DNA of 56,587 bases from a virus. Of this stretch, positions 22,607 through 31,431 are shown in pieces. Below the pieces are notes generated by a model that did no database searches, was not told where the DNA came from, and worked only from the letters and a program-made list of their open reading frames with translations. Position 1 is the first letter of the stretch, and each line of letters starts with the position of its first letter. The stretch is taken from positions 1 through 56,587 of IMG/VR virus record IMGVR_UViG_3300044641_003453; one strand, 5' to 3'. Position numbers and translations under genes: made by a program.

Positions 22607-22856
22607 GAATCATCGACAAGCGAAACATGAAAGAAGGCGTAGACTAGCACTAAAGAAAAGAGCAGAAAAAGATACTAATAAACTAGAGAGAGAAATAGAA
22701 AAAATCCAAAATAAAAATACACATATTGTAAAAGAAAGTTCTGAAAAGGAACATAGAAGAATTGCACTCTCTATGTTGCCTAAAGAAAAGATACAAATTA
22801 CCAATATTAAAGAATATAGAAAAACACGAAAAAAGAAATTTAAGGGCGTAAAATGA
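22581..22856 (+). CDS. small highly basic protein, 91 aa
   Basis: About 40% Lys/Arg, including HERRRRLALKKRAEK and a KTRKKKFKGVK tail, with a predicted long helix in the middle. Such small basic proteins bind nucleic acid or fill phage heads, but no family is recognised. It overlaps the upstream gene by 26 nt and the downstream one by 4 nt. Confidence 0.55.
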   Translation: MEIMITMNKNHRQAKHERRRRLALKKRAEKDTNKLEREIEKIQNKNTHIVKESSEKEHRRIALSMLPKEKIQITNIKEYRKTRKKKFKGVK

Positions 22857-23245
22857 GTAATGCTGGCTTTGCAAATTCTAGTGGTGCTATTATATATTTA
22901 ATTTTATTATTGCTGCCAACCACCCTATGTTTGGCTACACCATTAATTAATAAATTATATTCTAGAAATTATATTCGACAGACATGTAATGCTTCAAATA
23001 CAGTCTATAAGACGATATATGTTGAAAAACCAGCTAAGATCAACAAAACTGTAAGACTTAATAATGAAAAACAACTAGAAACTTCTGCTGAATTACTTAC
23101 AAATACTAGGCAGGCATTAGTAAAATTGGGATATAGGGTTAGAGATGCGAAGTCTGTAATAGAAAAAATGTGTAAAAATAAATGCTACACAGATGAGGTA
23201 AGTCTGATACGTGACTGTGTATCATATACACACAAAAATAAATAG
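22853..23245 (+). CDS. membrane-anchored protein with RuvA C-terminal-like motif, 130 aa
   Basis: A transmembrane segment at about residues 12-34 (AIIYLILLLLPTTLCLATP) follows a short N-terminus. The C-terminal 50 residues (TRQALVKLGYRVRDAKSVIEKM) resemble the UBA-like RuvA domain III found in small phage proteins. A candidate promoter element for the next gene lies in its last codons. Confidence 0.6.
   Translation: MSNAGFANSSGAIIYLILLLLPTTLCLATPLINKLYSRNYIRQTCNASNTVYKTIYVEKPAKINKTVRLNNEKQLETSAELLTNTRQALVKLGYRVRDAKSVIEKMCKNKCYTDEVSLIRDCVSYTHKNK
23216..23232 (+). promoter_or_regulatory. TGTGTAT palindrome, candidate late-type promoter/operator
   Basis: TGTGTAT (23216-23222), CAT, ATACACA (23226-23232) is a perfect inverted repeat that includes the recurring TGTGTAT motif and lies 39 nt before the ATG of the conserved head-region gene. 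Confidence 0.4.
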
Positions 23246-23254
23246 GAGAAAATC

Positions 23255-24169
23255 ATGCCACTACCAAAAAGAGGGGAAAAAGAAACAAGGGAACAATTCA
23301 TGTCAAGATGCATGAGTGATGAAACAGTACAAAAAGATTTCCCAAATCAAGACCAAAGAGTGGCAGTTTGCATGAGTAATGCTGGATTTAATGCAAAGTC
23401 TATGGATACAGTAGATTTTGCATATAATTATGAAACATTTGGCTTTACTGAAGACTTAAATGAAGATAATTTTTATACCCCACTAGAGTGCGAATATGTT
23501 GATTTAGGCGAACAAACACAAGAATGGGATATTTCTAAAGAAAATGCAAGTTTATGGGAAAATATACGTAAGAAAAAGGAAAGAGAAGGAAAAAACTATA
23601 AGCCAGCACAACCCGGAGATAAAGATAGACCAACTAAACAAGCTTGGAAGCAAGCAAAGTCTGACAGCGGAGATGCAATGGCTATAGAGCAATTGCAAAA
23701 AATGCATGACCAATTGATGGGCATAGTATCAAAAATAAAAATGATGGATATTAAATTTCAAGATTGGACCAAAGATATGATATCTAAGGCAGAAATATAT
23801 GTACAAAATGTTTATGATTTTGTTTCATATTATGAGCCGGGTAAATATGAAGATGAATATGTGGAAGAGCCTTCAGAGCTTGAGGATGAGGATGAGGATA
23901 TGGAAGATGACAGTGCATATGCCTCTGAGTATCAAGGAAGAAAAGTCACATTAAATAAACCATTTAGAACACCAAAAGGTCCAAAAAAGTTTAGTGTTTA
24001 TGTCAAAAATGATAAAGGTAATGTAGTCAAAGTAAATTTTGGTGACCCAAATATGGAAATTAAAAGAGATATTCCAGCTAGGCGTAAAAGCTTTAGAGCA
24101 AGACATCAATGCGATACTAATCCGGGTCCAAAGTGGAAAGCAAGATATTGGTCATGCAAAATGTGGTGA
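23255..24169 (+). CDS. conserved phage head-region protein, 304 aa
   Basis: The N-terminus PKRGEKETREQFMSRCMSD and QDQRVAVCMSNAGF is a short motif found at the start of many phage head-morphogenesis proteins (portal- or prohead-associated). The middle is acidic (ELEDEDEDMEDD), and the C-terminus, KRDIPARRKSFRARHQCD then GPKWKARYWSCKMW, is a known conserved tail of phage capsid-cluster proteins. It follows a GGAGAA site. Scaffold or core protein is the best guess. Confidence 0.65.
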   Translation: MPLPKRGEKETREQFMSRCMSDETVQKDFPNQDQRVAVCMSNAGFNAKSMDTVDFAYNYETFGFTEDLNEDNFYTPLECEYVDLGEQTQEWDISKENASLWENIRKKKEREGKNYKPAQPGDKDRPTKQAWKQAKSDSGDAMAIEQLQKMHDQLMGIVSKIKMMDIKFQDWTKDMISKAEIYVQNVYDFVSYYEPGKYEDEYVEEPSELEDEDEDMEDDSAYASEYQGRKVTLNKPFRTPKGPKKFSVYVKNDKGNVVKVNFGDPNMEIKRDIPARRKSFRARHQCDTNPGPKWKARYWSCKMW

Positions 24170-24172
24170 CAT

Positions 24173-24592
24173 ATGAAAAAAAGAAATATACTTAAAGCAG
24201 TAGAAAATCAAATAGTTTGTCCAAAATCTACACAAGATATTAGCATCAATCTACAAAATAGACAAATATGTGTGGATAAGGCTAATTATGGTCCAGCAAA
24301 TCCATCATTAAATGATGAACAGTTTTGGCAAAAAAAGGCTTTATTATTTAAAACATCCATTGAAAATGCAAAAACAATGAGATGTGCAAATTGTGCAGCT
24401 TTTATAAAAACAGAAAAAATGTTAAACTGTATACATAAAGGAATAGCTGAACTATCCGAAGAAGAGCAAGAACTAAAGATAGCAGAGGAAATAACAGATA
24501 AAGCTAATCTTGGATACTGTGAACTATTTGATTTTAAATGTGCTGGTGATAGAACTTGTGATGCTTGGATTACTGGTGGTCCAATAACCTAG
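24173..24592 (+). CDS. conserved Cys-rich phage protein, 139 aa
   Basis: Cysteines are spaced as RCANCAAF, then C in LNCIHKG, GYCELFDFKC and RTCDAWITGG. The pattern resembles high-potential iron-sulfur-like small proteins found in phage structural gene clusters. It lies between two head-region genes with a 3-nt gap upstream. Metal or cluster binding is inference. Confidence 0.6.
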   Translation: MKKRNILKAVENQIVCPKSTQDISINLQNRQICVDKANYGPANPSLNDEQFWQKKALLFKTSIENAKTMRCANCAAFIKTEKMLNCIHKGIAELSEEEQELKIAEEITDKANLGYCELFDFKCAGDRTCDAWITGGPIT

Positions 24593-24618
24593 TATTAATT
24601 ATAGAAATAAATATAAAA

Positions 24619-25068
24619 ATGATTAACAAGTTTATTCAACTAATGTCAGAATATAACAAGTCTGATGCTTTACAATATGGGAAACCCGGCCCAAAAGATC
24701 CAAGAAAAACACCAGCACCTAAGAAGGATCAAAAAAGGGGTTCCAAAAAAAATCCACCAAAGAGTGCTGATAAACCAAATACCAAGATAGATTTTAGTAA
24801 GGATGTTGAAGATCAACTTAAAAGTATGGTAGCAGAGCATAATAAAAAGAATAAAGGTAGCAAAGCCACCCTTGGTATGTTAAAAACAGTATATAGAAGA
24901 GGAGCAGGAGCGTTTAGTACAAGCCATCATCCAAAGATGAGTAGACATGGATGGGCTATAGCAAGAATAAAAGCCTTTCTTTATCTCTTAAGAAATGGTA
25001 GACCGTCTAATCCAAACTATAAACAGGATAATGATTTATTACCAAGTGGACATCCAAAGAAAAAATAA
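24619..25068 (+). CDS. DUF5824-like phage protein, 149 aa
   Basis: Start at the ATG that gives MINKFIQLM; an earlier in-frame ATG would overlap the previous gene. The N-terminal half is Lys/Pro-rich and probably disordered. The C-terminal half holds LKTVYRRGAGAFSTSHHP, SRHGWAIARIKAFL and a YKQDNDLLP ending, matching the conserved phage DUF5824 segment. Usually found near capsid genes. Role unknown. Confidence 0.68.
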   Translation: MINKFIQLMSEYNKSDALQYGKPGPKDPRKTPAPKKDQKRGSKKNPPKSADKPNTKIDFSKDVEDQLKSMVAEHNKKNKGSKATLGMLKTVYRRGAGAFSTSHHPKMSRHGWAIARIKAFLYLLRNGRPSNPNYKQDNDLLPSGHPKKK

Positions 25069-25089
25069 TATATACGTGGAATATATATA

Positions 25090-25920
25090 ATGCTTAATAT
25101 CGGCTCTAATGAAATAAAAAAAATATACTTTAGCTCTCAAGAAGTGCAAAAAATATATGGTGGCTCATTATTAATTCCAACACAATCAACCACCACTACA
25201 ACAACCACTGCTGCTCCAACAACCACAACCACAACCACTGCGGCACCAACCACCACAACAACCTCAACTACTACTACCACTGCGGCACCATTTTCACCAA
25301 TGGCAGTTATGCTAACAACTGGTTCTTCATATACAGTACCAACTGGTGCCACCACTATGAAAGCATGGGCTATTGGAAGTGGTGGAAACTACGAAAAGGG
25401 GGCTGGTGGAACAGCATATAAAACTTGGAATGTTAATGGCGGCTCTTCTGTAGCTTATACAGTTGGTGCTGCTGTTAATAATGCTAATTATGGCTCATTT
25501 GGTAATAATACAACAATAACATATGATAACACAACCATTACCGGCTGTGGTGGAGGTAGGTTAATTAGTGGATTTGGATTCAATGGTGGTGACGGTGGCG
25601 CTAACGGTGGGGGTGGAGGATATCAAGGTGGTGGAGAATACGCTAACGGAGCAGTTGGTGGAAATACTCCACAGGGTGTGGGTAGGCCAGTATTTAAAGC
25701 AACAGATATAGACGGCCTATTTGCCGTATTAAATCTATTAGGAATAGATCCAACTACATACGTTAATTATAATTATGATATGACTAATCCAAATGTATTT
25801 GGTGCTGGTACTAAATTTGATAAGTATGGAAGTTTTGCCTCTGGCGGTATAGGCGGCGGTAATGGATTCGGCACAGTAGAAACTAGAGAAACTGGAGCAG
25901 TAATACTTTACTTTACATAA
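25090..25920 (+). CDS. Thr-rich, Gly-rich fiber-like protein
   Basis: 276 aa in three parts: an N-terminal IGSNEIKKIYFSSQEVQKIY segment resembling the virion-attachment end of phage fiber proteins; a mucin-like stalk (residues 34-67) of Thr runs separated by AAP; and a glycine-rich C-terminal domain (GFNGGDGGANGGGGG and similar) like phage receptor-binding or minor tail domains. Thr-Ala-Pro runs are typical O-glycosylation sites, and the following genes encode a sulfotransferase and glycosyltransferases. No signal peptide, in line with a virion part. Confidence 0.72.
   Translation: MLNIGSNEIKKIYFSSQEVQKIYGGSLLIPTQSTTTTTTTAAPTTTTTTTAAPTTTTTSTTTTTAAPFSPMAVMLTTGSSYTVPTGATTMKAWAIGSGGNYEKGAGGTAYKTWNVNGGSSVAYTVGAAVNNANYGSFGNNTTITYDNTTITGCGGGRLISGFGFNGGDGGANGGGGGYQGGGEYANGAVGGNTPQGVGRPVFKATDIDGLFAVLNLLGIDPTTYVNYNYDMTNPNVFGAGTKFDKYGSFASGGIGGGNGFGTVETRETGAVILYFT
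25189..25290 (+). repeat. Thr/Ala-Pro coding tandem repeat
   Basis: Three imperfect units: Thr7-AAP, Thr7-AAP and Thr5-Ser-Thr5-AAP. The codons mix ACC, ACA and ACT, so the DNA is a degenerate ACN microsatellite that can change length by slippage. Confidence 0.85.
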
Positions 25921-25922
25921 TC

Positions 25923-26399
25923 ATGCCAAGCATATTAACAAGCCCGAATGGAAATAGTATAATTCTAATTCCTCGCAGTGGATCGCACTCAATAGCAATG
26001 GCTATGTTACAGTCCTTTTATCCAGATATAGAAATAACAGATTCATATCATCCTGCTTATTTTTATCCAATTAGCCAAGACAATGGTCAAAAATGTGTTA
26101 TTGTTAGAAATCCAATTGAAAGATTTCGATCTATGGTGGCTCATGGAAATAGAACAGTTGAAGAACAATTAGAAAATCCAATATACGGCTGCGAGTTCTG
26201 CCATATTACAAATTATGACAGAGCATTTTTATTTGAAACGCAATTACAAGATTGCGCAAATTGGCTTGGAATTACAGTGCCATTGCCACATTTGGATGCT
26301 AGTGAAAATAAACCTATTTTAACGCCAGAACAAGAAAATAGAGTTCGTGAAATATATGCAATAGATATTGAATTATGGGAGTCATTGATGAATCCATAA
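25923..26399 (+). CDS. sulfotransferase 1
   Basis: 158 aa. The 5' phosphosulfate loop is IPRSGSHSIA (residues 16-25) and the 3' phosphate site is IVRNPIERFRSMV (about 60-72). These are the two PAPS-binding signatures of the sulfotransferase superfamily. It is short, lacking much of the acceptor lid, and lies 2 nt after the mucin-like fiber gene. Likely acceptors are a glycan or protein; not determinable from sequence. Confidence 0.8.
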   Translation: MPSILTSPNGNSIILIPRSGSHSIAMAMLQSFYPDIEITDSYHPAYFYPISQDNGQKCVIVRNPIERFRSMVAHGNRTVEEQLENPIYGCEFCHITNYDRAFLFETQLQDCANWLGITVPLPHLDASENKPILTPEQENRVREIYAIDIELWESLMNP

Positions 26400-26403
26400 T
26401 TTT

Positions 26404-27273
26404 ATGAGTCAAAAATTATTAACAATTGGTATGGCAACATATGATGATTATGATGGAGTATTTTTTACAATACAAAGTTTAAGAATGTATCATGAAATCT
26501 GTAACACAGATTCTGTAGAATATATTGTTTTAGATAATAATCCAAATAGCGAAAGCGGAAAAGTTACAAAACAATTTGTTGAAAACGGATTAAATCAACT
26601 GGGCAAATATTTACCAAAAACAGATAAAAGTTCTAGTTTTAACAAGTATGAAATAGTAAAACACGCTATTGGAACATATGTTCTTATTATTGATTGTCAT
26701 GTTTTATTAGTTAAAGGCGCTATTAATTCGTTATTAAATTATTATGCAGAAAATAAGGATTGTAAGAACTTGATACAGGGACCGTTGATTTATGATGATC
26801 TAAAAAATTTTTCTACTCATTTTGATCCCAATTGGAGCGGAGATATGTACGGAACATGGGCTACTGATCATGAAAAATATAAATCTAATAAACCATTTGA
26901 GATACTAATGCATGGTATGGGTTTGTGTTCTTTTGAAAAGAAAAACTGGCCGGGAATATGTGAACACTTTAAAGGATTTGGTGGAGAAGAAGGATATATA
27001 GCAGAAAAATTTAGAAGAAATGGTGGCAAAAATATATGCTTGCCACAACTTGGATGGGTACATAGATTTGGAAGACCGCTTGGTGTAAAATATCCATTAA
27101 TACTTGAAGATAGGATATGGAATTATTTTGTTGGATGGCTAGAATTAACTCAAGATCCAGATCATGAAATGATAAAACAAATTTTCTCATATTTTAAATC
27201 AAGAATACCAGAAAGCTCTATAGAAAACATATTTAATTCCGCTCTAAATATAATCAAACTAAAAAATGAATAG
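26404..27273 (+). CDS. GT2-type glycosyltransferase
   Basis: 289 aa with the family 2 layout: LLTIGMATYDDYDGVFFTI strand-loop at the N-terminus, EYIVLDNNPNS, a variant DxD region YVLIIDCHVLL (D-x-H, about residues 95-105) and a C-terminal FGGEEGYIAEKFRRNGG that fits the acceptor-base ED-type motif. No membrane segments. It overlaps the DUF1501 gene by 8 nt. Confidence 0.78.
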   Translation: MSQKLLTIGMATYDDYDGVFFTIQSLRMYHEICNTDSVEYIVLDNNPNSESGKVTKQFVENGLNQLGKYLPKTDKSSSFNKYEIVKHAIGTYVLIIDCHVLLVKGAINSLLNYYAENKDCKNLIQGPLIYDDLKNFSTHFDPNWSGDMYGTWATDHEKYKSNKPFEILMHGMGLCSFEKKNWPGICEHFKGFGGEEGYIAEKFRRNGGKNICLPQLGWVHRFGRPLGVKYPLILEDRIWNYFVGWLELTQDPDHEMIKQIFSYFKSRIPESSIENIFNSALNIIKLKNE

Positions 27274-28537
27274 AAGAAATATATTACAGCTTGGCGCATT
27301 GAGTTGTATTGGTATTAATAATACTAATTATTCAATGTTAATTGCAGATGATAACATTGCTACAGAAGCAAAAGCAAAATCTGTAATTTACATATATTTA
27401 CCCGGTGGATTTTCTACCCAAGAAACATTTGATCCTAAACCATTTGCCCCAGCAGAATACAGGGGGCCACTATCATCAATAGATACTTCAATTACTGGAA
27501 TTAAATTTAGCGAATTATTGAAAGATACTGCCAAGATTGCAGATAAGATAACAGTAATACGATCTATGAACCATAATGAGGCAGCACATGAACGTGGAAC
27601 ACACAATATGTTTACCGGATGGCGACCATCGCCAGCAATACAATACCCCAGTATTGGTTCTATAGTGGGTCATGAATTAGGTGGAAAAAACAATCTACCA
27701 CCCTATATTACAGTACCAAATGTACCTAATGAATTCGCTGGTGCCGGTTATTTAAGTCATTCATATTCTTCTTTTAGTCTTGGTGGAAATCCAGAAGATC
27801 CCAATTTTAAAGTAAGAGATCTAAGATTGCCAGAAGGAATATCGATACAAAGATTTGATAAAAGAAAAAAAATGTTGGAGGTCGTCAATAAAAATTTTGA
27901 TGCAACACAAAAATCTGATGCTTTAGTTGCCATGAATTCATTTTATGAAAATGCTTTTGAGCTAATGGATTCTAATGCGGCTATAGAGGCATTTGATTTA
28001 TCATTAGAAAAAGATGAAACAAAAGAAACATATGGCAAGAATTCTGCTGGCATGAGGATGTTATTATCAAGAAGGCTAGTAGAAGCTGGAGTAAGATTTA
28101 TAACAATGACATATGGTGGATGGGATCATCATGATAATATTGCTACTAATATGCAAACTCAATTACCACCTTTTGATAAAGCATTTTCAAGTTTAATACT
28201 TGATTTAGAATCAAGAGGATTATTAGAATCTACATTGGTAGTAGTTGGAACAGAGTTTGGAAGAACACCAAAAATAAATCCAACTGCCGGAAGAGATCAT
28301 TGGCCCAAGCTATATAGTGGAATAATGGCTGGTGGCGGTATAAAATCTGGAATAGTATATGGATCTAGCAATGATACGGCCACTGATCCACTAGATAATC
28401 CTGTGTCAGTAGAAGATTGGGCCTCGACTATATATACACTACTTGGTATTAATCCAGAAAAACATATTATGGCTCCCGGCAATAGACCTGTAAAAATAGT
28501 AGATGGCGGAAAACCAATATTAGAAATAATTGTATGA
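27266..28537 (+). CDS. DUF1501 protein 3, Tat-exported
   Basis: 423 aa, beginning MNRRNILQLGALSCIG, a twin-arginine signal. Motifs: LPGGFSTQETFDPKP, WDHHDN, GTEFGRTP and AGRDHWP. It diverges from DUF1501 1 and 2 in the first motif, where QETF replaces LDLW or IDIW. It lies inside the sulfotransferase and glycosyltransferase cassette and overlaps its neighbours on both sides (8 and 4 nt), which ties its function to that cassette. Confidence 0.92.
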   Translation: MNRRNILQLGALSCIGINNTNYSMLIADDNIATEAKAKSVIYIYLPGGFSTQETFDPKPFAPAEYRGPLSSIDTSITGIKFSELLKDTAKIADKITVIRSMNHNEAAHERGTHNMFTGWRPSPAIQYPSIGSIVGHELGGKNNLPPYITVPNVPNEFAGAGYLSHSYSSFSLGGNPEDPNFKVRDLRLPEGISIQRFDKRKKMLEVVNKNFDATQKSDALVAMNSFYENAFELMDSNAAIEAFDLSLEKDETKETYGKNSAGMRMLLSRRLVEAGVRFITMTYGGWDHHDNIATNMQTQLPPFDKAFSSLILDLESRGLLESTLVVVGTEFGRTPKINPTAGRDHWPKLYSGIMAGGGIKSGIVYGSSNDTATDPLDNPVSVEDWASTIYTLLGINPEKHIMAPGNRPVKIVDGGKPILEIIV

Positions 28538-28869
28538 CACTTGTTAGATTCTTAAATACTTTTCTTTGTATATTAGTATTTGCTGGCTTGACATCAAAAT
28601 ATTGTATTGCGGATGATTTATATATTTTTAGTGCCAAATGGTGTCCTTCCTGTGTTAATTTAAAAAAATTTCTAGATGATAATACAGATCTACATGACAT
28701 ATACAATATTGTGATTATCGATATAGATGAATCACCAGATCTAAAAAAACATTTTAAAATTAGAGTTGTGCCAACTACTATCATTCTAAATGATGATTCT
28801 TTAGAAGTAGCAAGAATAACTGGATACGACAATTCTTATCAGAACAGACTAAAAAAATTAATGAAATAA
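28534..28869 (+). CDS. exported thioredoxin-fold protein
   Basis: 111 aa. A Sec signal or anchor spans about residues 5-25 (FLNTFLCILVFAGLTS). It is followed by LYIFSAKWCPSCVNLKKFL with the redox-active WCPSC site and VVPTTIIL with the cis-proline. It would work outside the cytoplasm on disulfides. The ATGA overlap with DUF1501 3 suggests a functional pair. Confidence 0.8.
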   Translation: MTLVRFLNTFLCILVFAGLTSKYCIADDLYIFSAKWCPSCVNLKKFLDDNTDLHDIYNIVIIDIDESPDLKKHFKIRVVPTTIILNDDSLEVARITGYDNSYQNRLKKLMK

Positions 28870-28880
28870 GGGAAAATAAA

Positions 28881-29744
28881 TTGGATATTGAAATCTTTGC
28901 TATCAATGAAACCAAGAAAAATAATCAACCAAAACAACTAGTACTAAATAATAAACAATATAAATTAGCTATTGATAGTTTTAAACACGAAATATCATAT
29001 TACGAATTATCTGCTCAAATACATAAAATAAGTATTGATGATTTACCTAGCCAAGTAAAATCTAGTATTGTTATTATAGTTGATAATACATTTTATGTAG
29101 AAGATGATTACTTAAATAAGATCATTTCTATTAATAATTTATTAAGAGATGGTGGTATATTCTGTGGCCCAACTAATACACATACACACGCCTCACTTAA
29201 TAATGGTATCCATAAGATAAATCAAAAATATCAAAGATATAATCTTGATAATGGTCATAATGTTATATCAGATCTTACTGAAGAAATACATCTATATCCA
29301 GATTTATTATACTGTGCCATATCTGGAAGAGCCTATAATGATTTTTCCTATAGGCCAGTAATTTCATATAGACATAAAAATATAAGTAATAAATTATTTA
29401 TAGCACAAATGGCTAATAGATATCGTGTTTATTATTGTAGTACACTGAGTAAAATAAAATATCTAGATGAAATAGATTTTTCAATGGAAAAGATATCTGA
29501 TTTTTATTATGATTCTGGATACCAAGATGGATTATTAGTCAGCAATAAAAACTTAGATGAAAAAAGAAAAGAATTGTGGCATAGATTTGTAGAGTCTCCA
29601 GAAATGCTAGATAATGAAATGCCAAGATGGCTATTAGATTCAAATCCAGACATGGATGGTGATTATTTGGAAAATTTGGTTATATGTAAGTGTAAATATC
29701 AAATAGGATTTTATGAGGGGATGCTATCTAGAAAACTGATATGA
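28881..29744 (+). CDS. putative glycosyltransferase-like protein, 287 aa
   Basis: A TTG start is favoured because AGGGAAA lies 7 nt upstream and no in-frame ATG is close. Strand VIIVDNTFYVEDDYLNKI resembles a GT-A DxD region, and the following LRDGGIFCGP stretch fits a family 2-like core, but the fold call is tentative. It overlaps the next gene by 4 nt within the glycan cassette. Confidence 0.45.
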   Translation: MDIEIFAINETKKNNQPKQLVLNNKQYKLAIDSFKHEISYYELSAQIHKISIDDLPSQVKSSIVIIVDNTFYVEDDYLNKIISINNLLRDGGIFCGPTNTHTHASLNNGIHKINQKYQRYNLDNGHNVISDLTEEIHLYPDLLYCAISGRAYNDFSYRPVISYRHKNISNKLFIAQMANRYRVYYCSTLSKIKYLDEIDFSMEKISDFYYDSGYQDGLLVSNKNLDEKRKELWHRFVESPEMLDNEMPRWLLDSNPDMDGDYLENLVICKCKYQIGFYEGMLSRKLI

Positions 29745-30706
29745 TTACAATTGATTTATCTAAGTCATCTGGATTTATACATCATAGATCTGGATGGCAG
29801 TTTTGTTTAAGCCAATTAAAAACACTACACTCACGTAGTGGTATTTTTTGTGATGACTTTATTGAAAGATCTTTTTCTTGGTATTTATACGATCATTTTC
29901 GTGGAAAAAGTATTCATAAAATACCATATAAGCATAAATGGATAGGTTTTTTGCATAACCCGCCAAATATGCCAAATTGGTTTAATTATTTTGATTCCCC
30001 AAATGCTATATTGAGTCGTCCAATTTTTCAAGAATCTTTAAAAACATGTAAGCTTTTAATTGTACTATCTAAGTATTTGAAAGAATGGCTTTCGTCGCGT
30101 GTTGATGTTCCAATAATAGATCTTAAGCATCCAACACAGATTCCAAAGTTAAAATGGTGTCCAGATAAATTTATACACCAGCGTTGCAAGCCAGTAATAC
30201 AACTAGGATATTGGTTAAGAAAATTAGATTCACTACATAAATTAAATATAGGAACAGATTATACAAAAATCTGGCTTCCTAGTTCGTATGATTATACTTT
30301 AACTATGCTCGATGTATACAACAAAACAAATCCAGACGCCCATCAATCTAGATATATGTGGGCTGGAGTATCAATGTTAAAATTTCTAGAAGCCGATCAA
30401 TTTGATGAACTATTAACTAGGGGTGTAGTATTTTTGGATCTATATGATAGTTCTGCTAATAATGCGATCATAGAATCTATGTCTAGAAATACACCAATAA
30501 TAGTAAATAAATTACCAGCAGTAGTTGAATATCTTGGTGCTGATTATCCATTATACTTTGATAATCTTTCTGAGGCTGAATCAAAAATAAGAAACACAGA
30601 TTTAATCATCGAAGCCCATGAATATCTAAAAAATATGCCTAAATACTTTTTAAGTGGCAGATATTTTGTCAATGATTTTAAGAAAAAGTTAGAGAATATA
30701 TTATGA
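29741..30706 (+). CDS. GT-B type glycosyltransferase (GT4-like)
   Basis: 321 aa. The FLHNPPNMPNWF segment and the C-terminal VVFLDLYDSSANNAIIESM then TPIIVNKLPAVVEYLG match the donor-binding E-x7-E-like half of GT-B enzymes, here with an Asn-rich SANNAI motif. Starts and ends with 4-nt overlaps. Probably transfers a sugar in the cassette's glycan. Confidence 0.65.
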   Translation: MITIDLSKSSGFIHHRSGWQFCLSQLKTLHSRSGIFCDDFIERSFSWYLYDHFRGKSIHKIPYKHKWIGFLHNPPNMPNWFNYFDSPNAILSRPIFQESLKTCKLLIVLSKYLKEWLSSRVDVPIIDLKHPTQIPKLKWCPDKFIHQRCKPVIQLGYWLRKLDSLHKLNIGTDYTKIWLPSSYDYTLTMLDVYNKTNPDAHQSRYMWAGVSMLKFLEADQFDELLTRGVVFLDLYDSSANNAIIESMSRNTPIIVNKLPAVVEYLGADYPLYFDNLSEAESKIRNTDLIIEAHEYLKNMPKYFLSGRYFVNDFKKKLENIL

Positions 30707-31431
30707 AGTTAATTTTTTCACCAGTTCCAAGATCTGGTTCAACAGCTTTATGTGAGTATATAGCATATTCATCTGAAAGTACTTTGTCTGTGGAACCATA
30801 TAATCCAGAGTGCAATGAAAATAGACAAGTAACATTAAAAGATAAGTTCGAAGAAATACAAACATATGATATTATAAAAATATTAGGCTGGCCTCTAGAT
30901 ATATTAGATAATTTTGAAATAATAGATGTGGCTGAAAAGATTATTTTTTTATATAGAGAAAGTGTCTTGGATACTATGCTATCTAATATTGTATCGATGA
31001 CCTATTCTGGAGACTATAAAATATACGAAAAGCATAGACTAAAAAATAGTTTTCAAAATGATGTAGCTCAGTCTTTATTAAATGATTTTTATTCTGAAGT
31101 AAGACCACCAATCGACTTAAAAGAATTTGCTGTCTGTTATTTTGATTTCATAAAAAATATTCAATGTTATTACAATTATGTAAAATTTTATCATAGCAAT
31201 AAAACCTTAATAGTGAAATATGAGGATTTATATTCTGAAAATCAATCACTAGAACTAGATAAAATAATGCATTTTTTGAATTTGCAAGCAAAAAATATTG
31301 ACAGTTTATCGCTGATGGACGCATCAAATAAATTAAATAATTATGATACATATAAAAAAATTATACCAAATCTGGATGAAGTGATGAATTGGCATAAATG
31401 TTTAAATGAAAATGAGTGTTTATCAAAATGA
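30703..31431 (+). CDS. sulfotransferase 2
   Basis: 242 aa. The PAPS loop is SPVPRSGSTALCEY (Pro9-Arg10-Ser11-Gly12-Ser13-Thr14), the 3' phosphate motif is FLYRESVLDTMLS, and IVKYEDLY marks a conserved strand found in carbohydrate sulfotransferases. It is a fuller family member than sulfotransferase 1. ATGA overlaps on both sides. Confidence 0.82.
   Translation: MKLIFSPVPRSGSTALCEYIAYSSESTLSVEPYNPECNENRQVTLKDKFEEIQTYDIIKILGWPLDILDNFEIIDVAEKIIFLYRESVLDTMLSNIVSMTYSGDYKIYEKHRLKNSFQNDVAQSLLNDFYSEVRPPIDLKEFAVCYFDFIKNIQCYYNYVKFYHSNKTLIVKYEDLYSENQSLELDKIMHFLNLQAKNIDSLSLMDASNKLNNYDTYKKIIPNLDEVMNWHKCLNENECLSK

Noticed and set aside
25189-25290. CRISPR-like repeat array
   Set aside because: The repeats are an in-frame Thr codon microsatellite without unique spacers; no other regularly spaced repeats were seen in the window.
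25137-25355. Minus-strand open frame rich in Val and Gly
   Set aside because: It is the complement of the Thr/Ala-Pro repeat; low-complexity DNA stays open in several frames.
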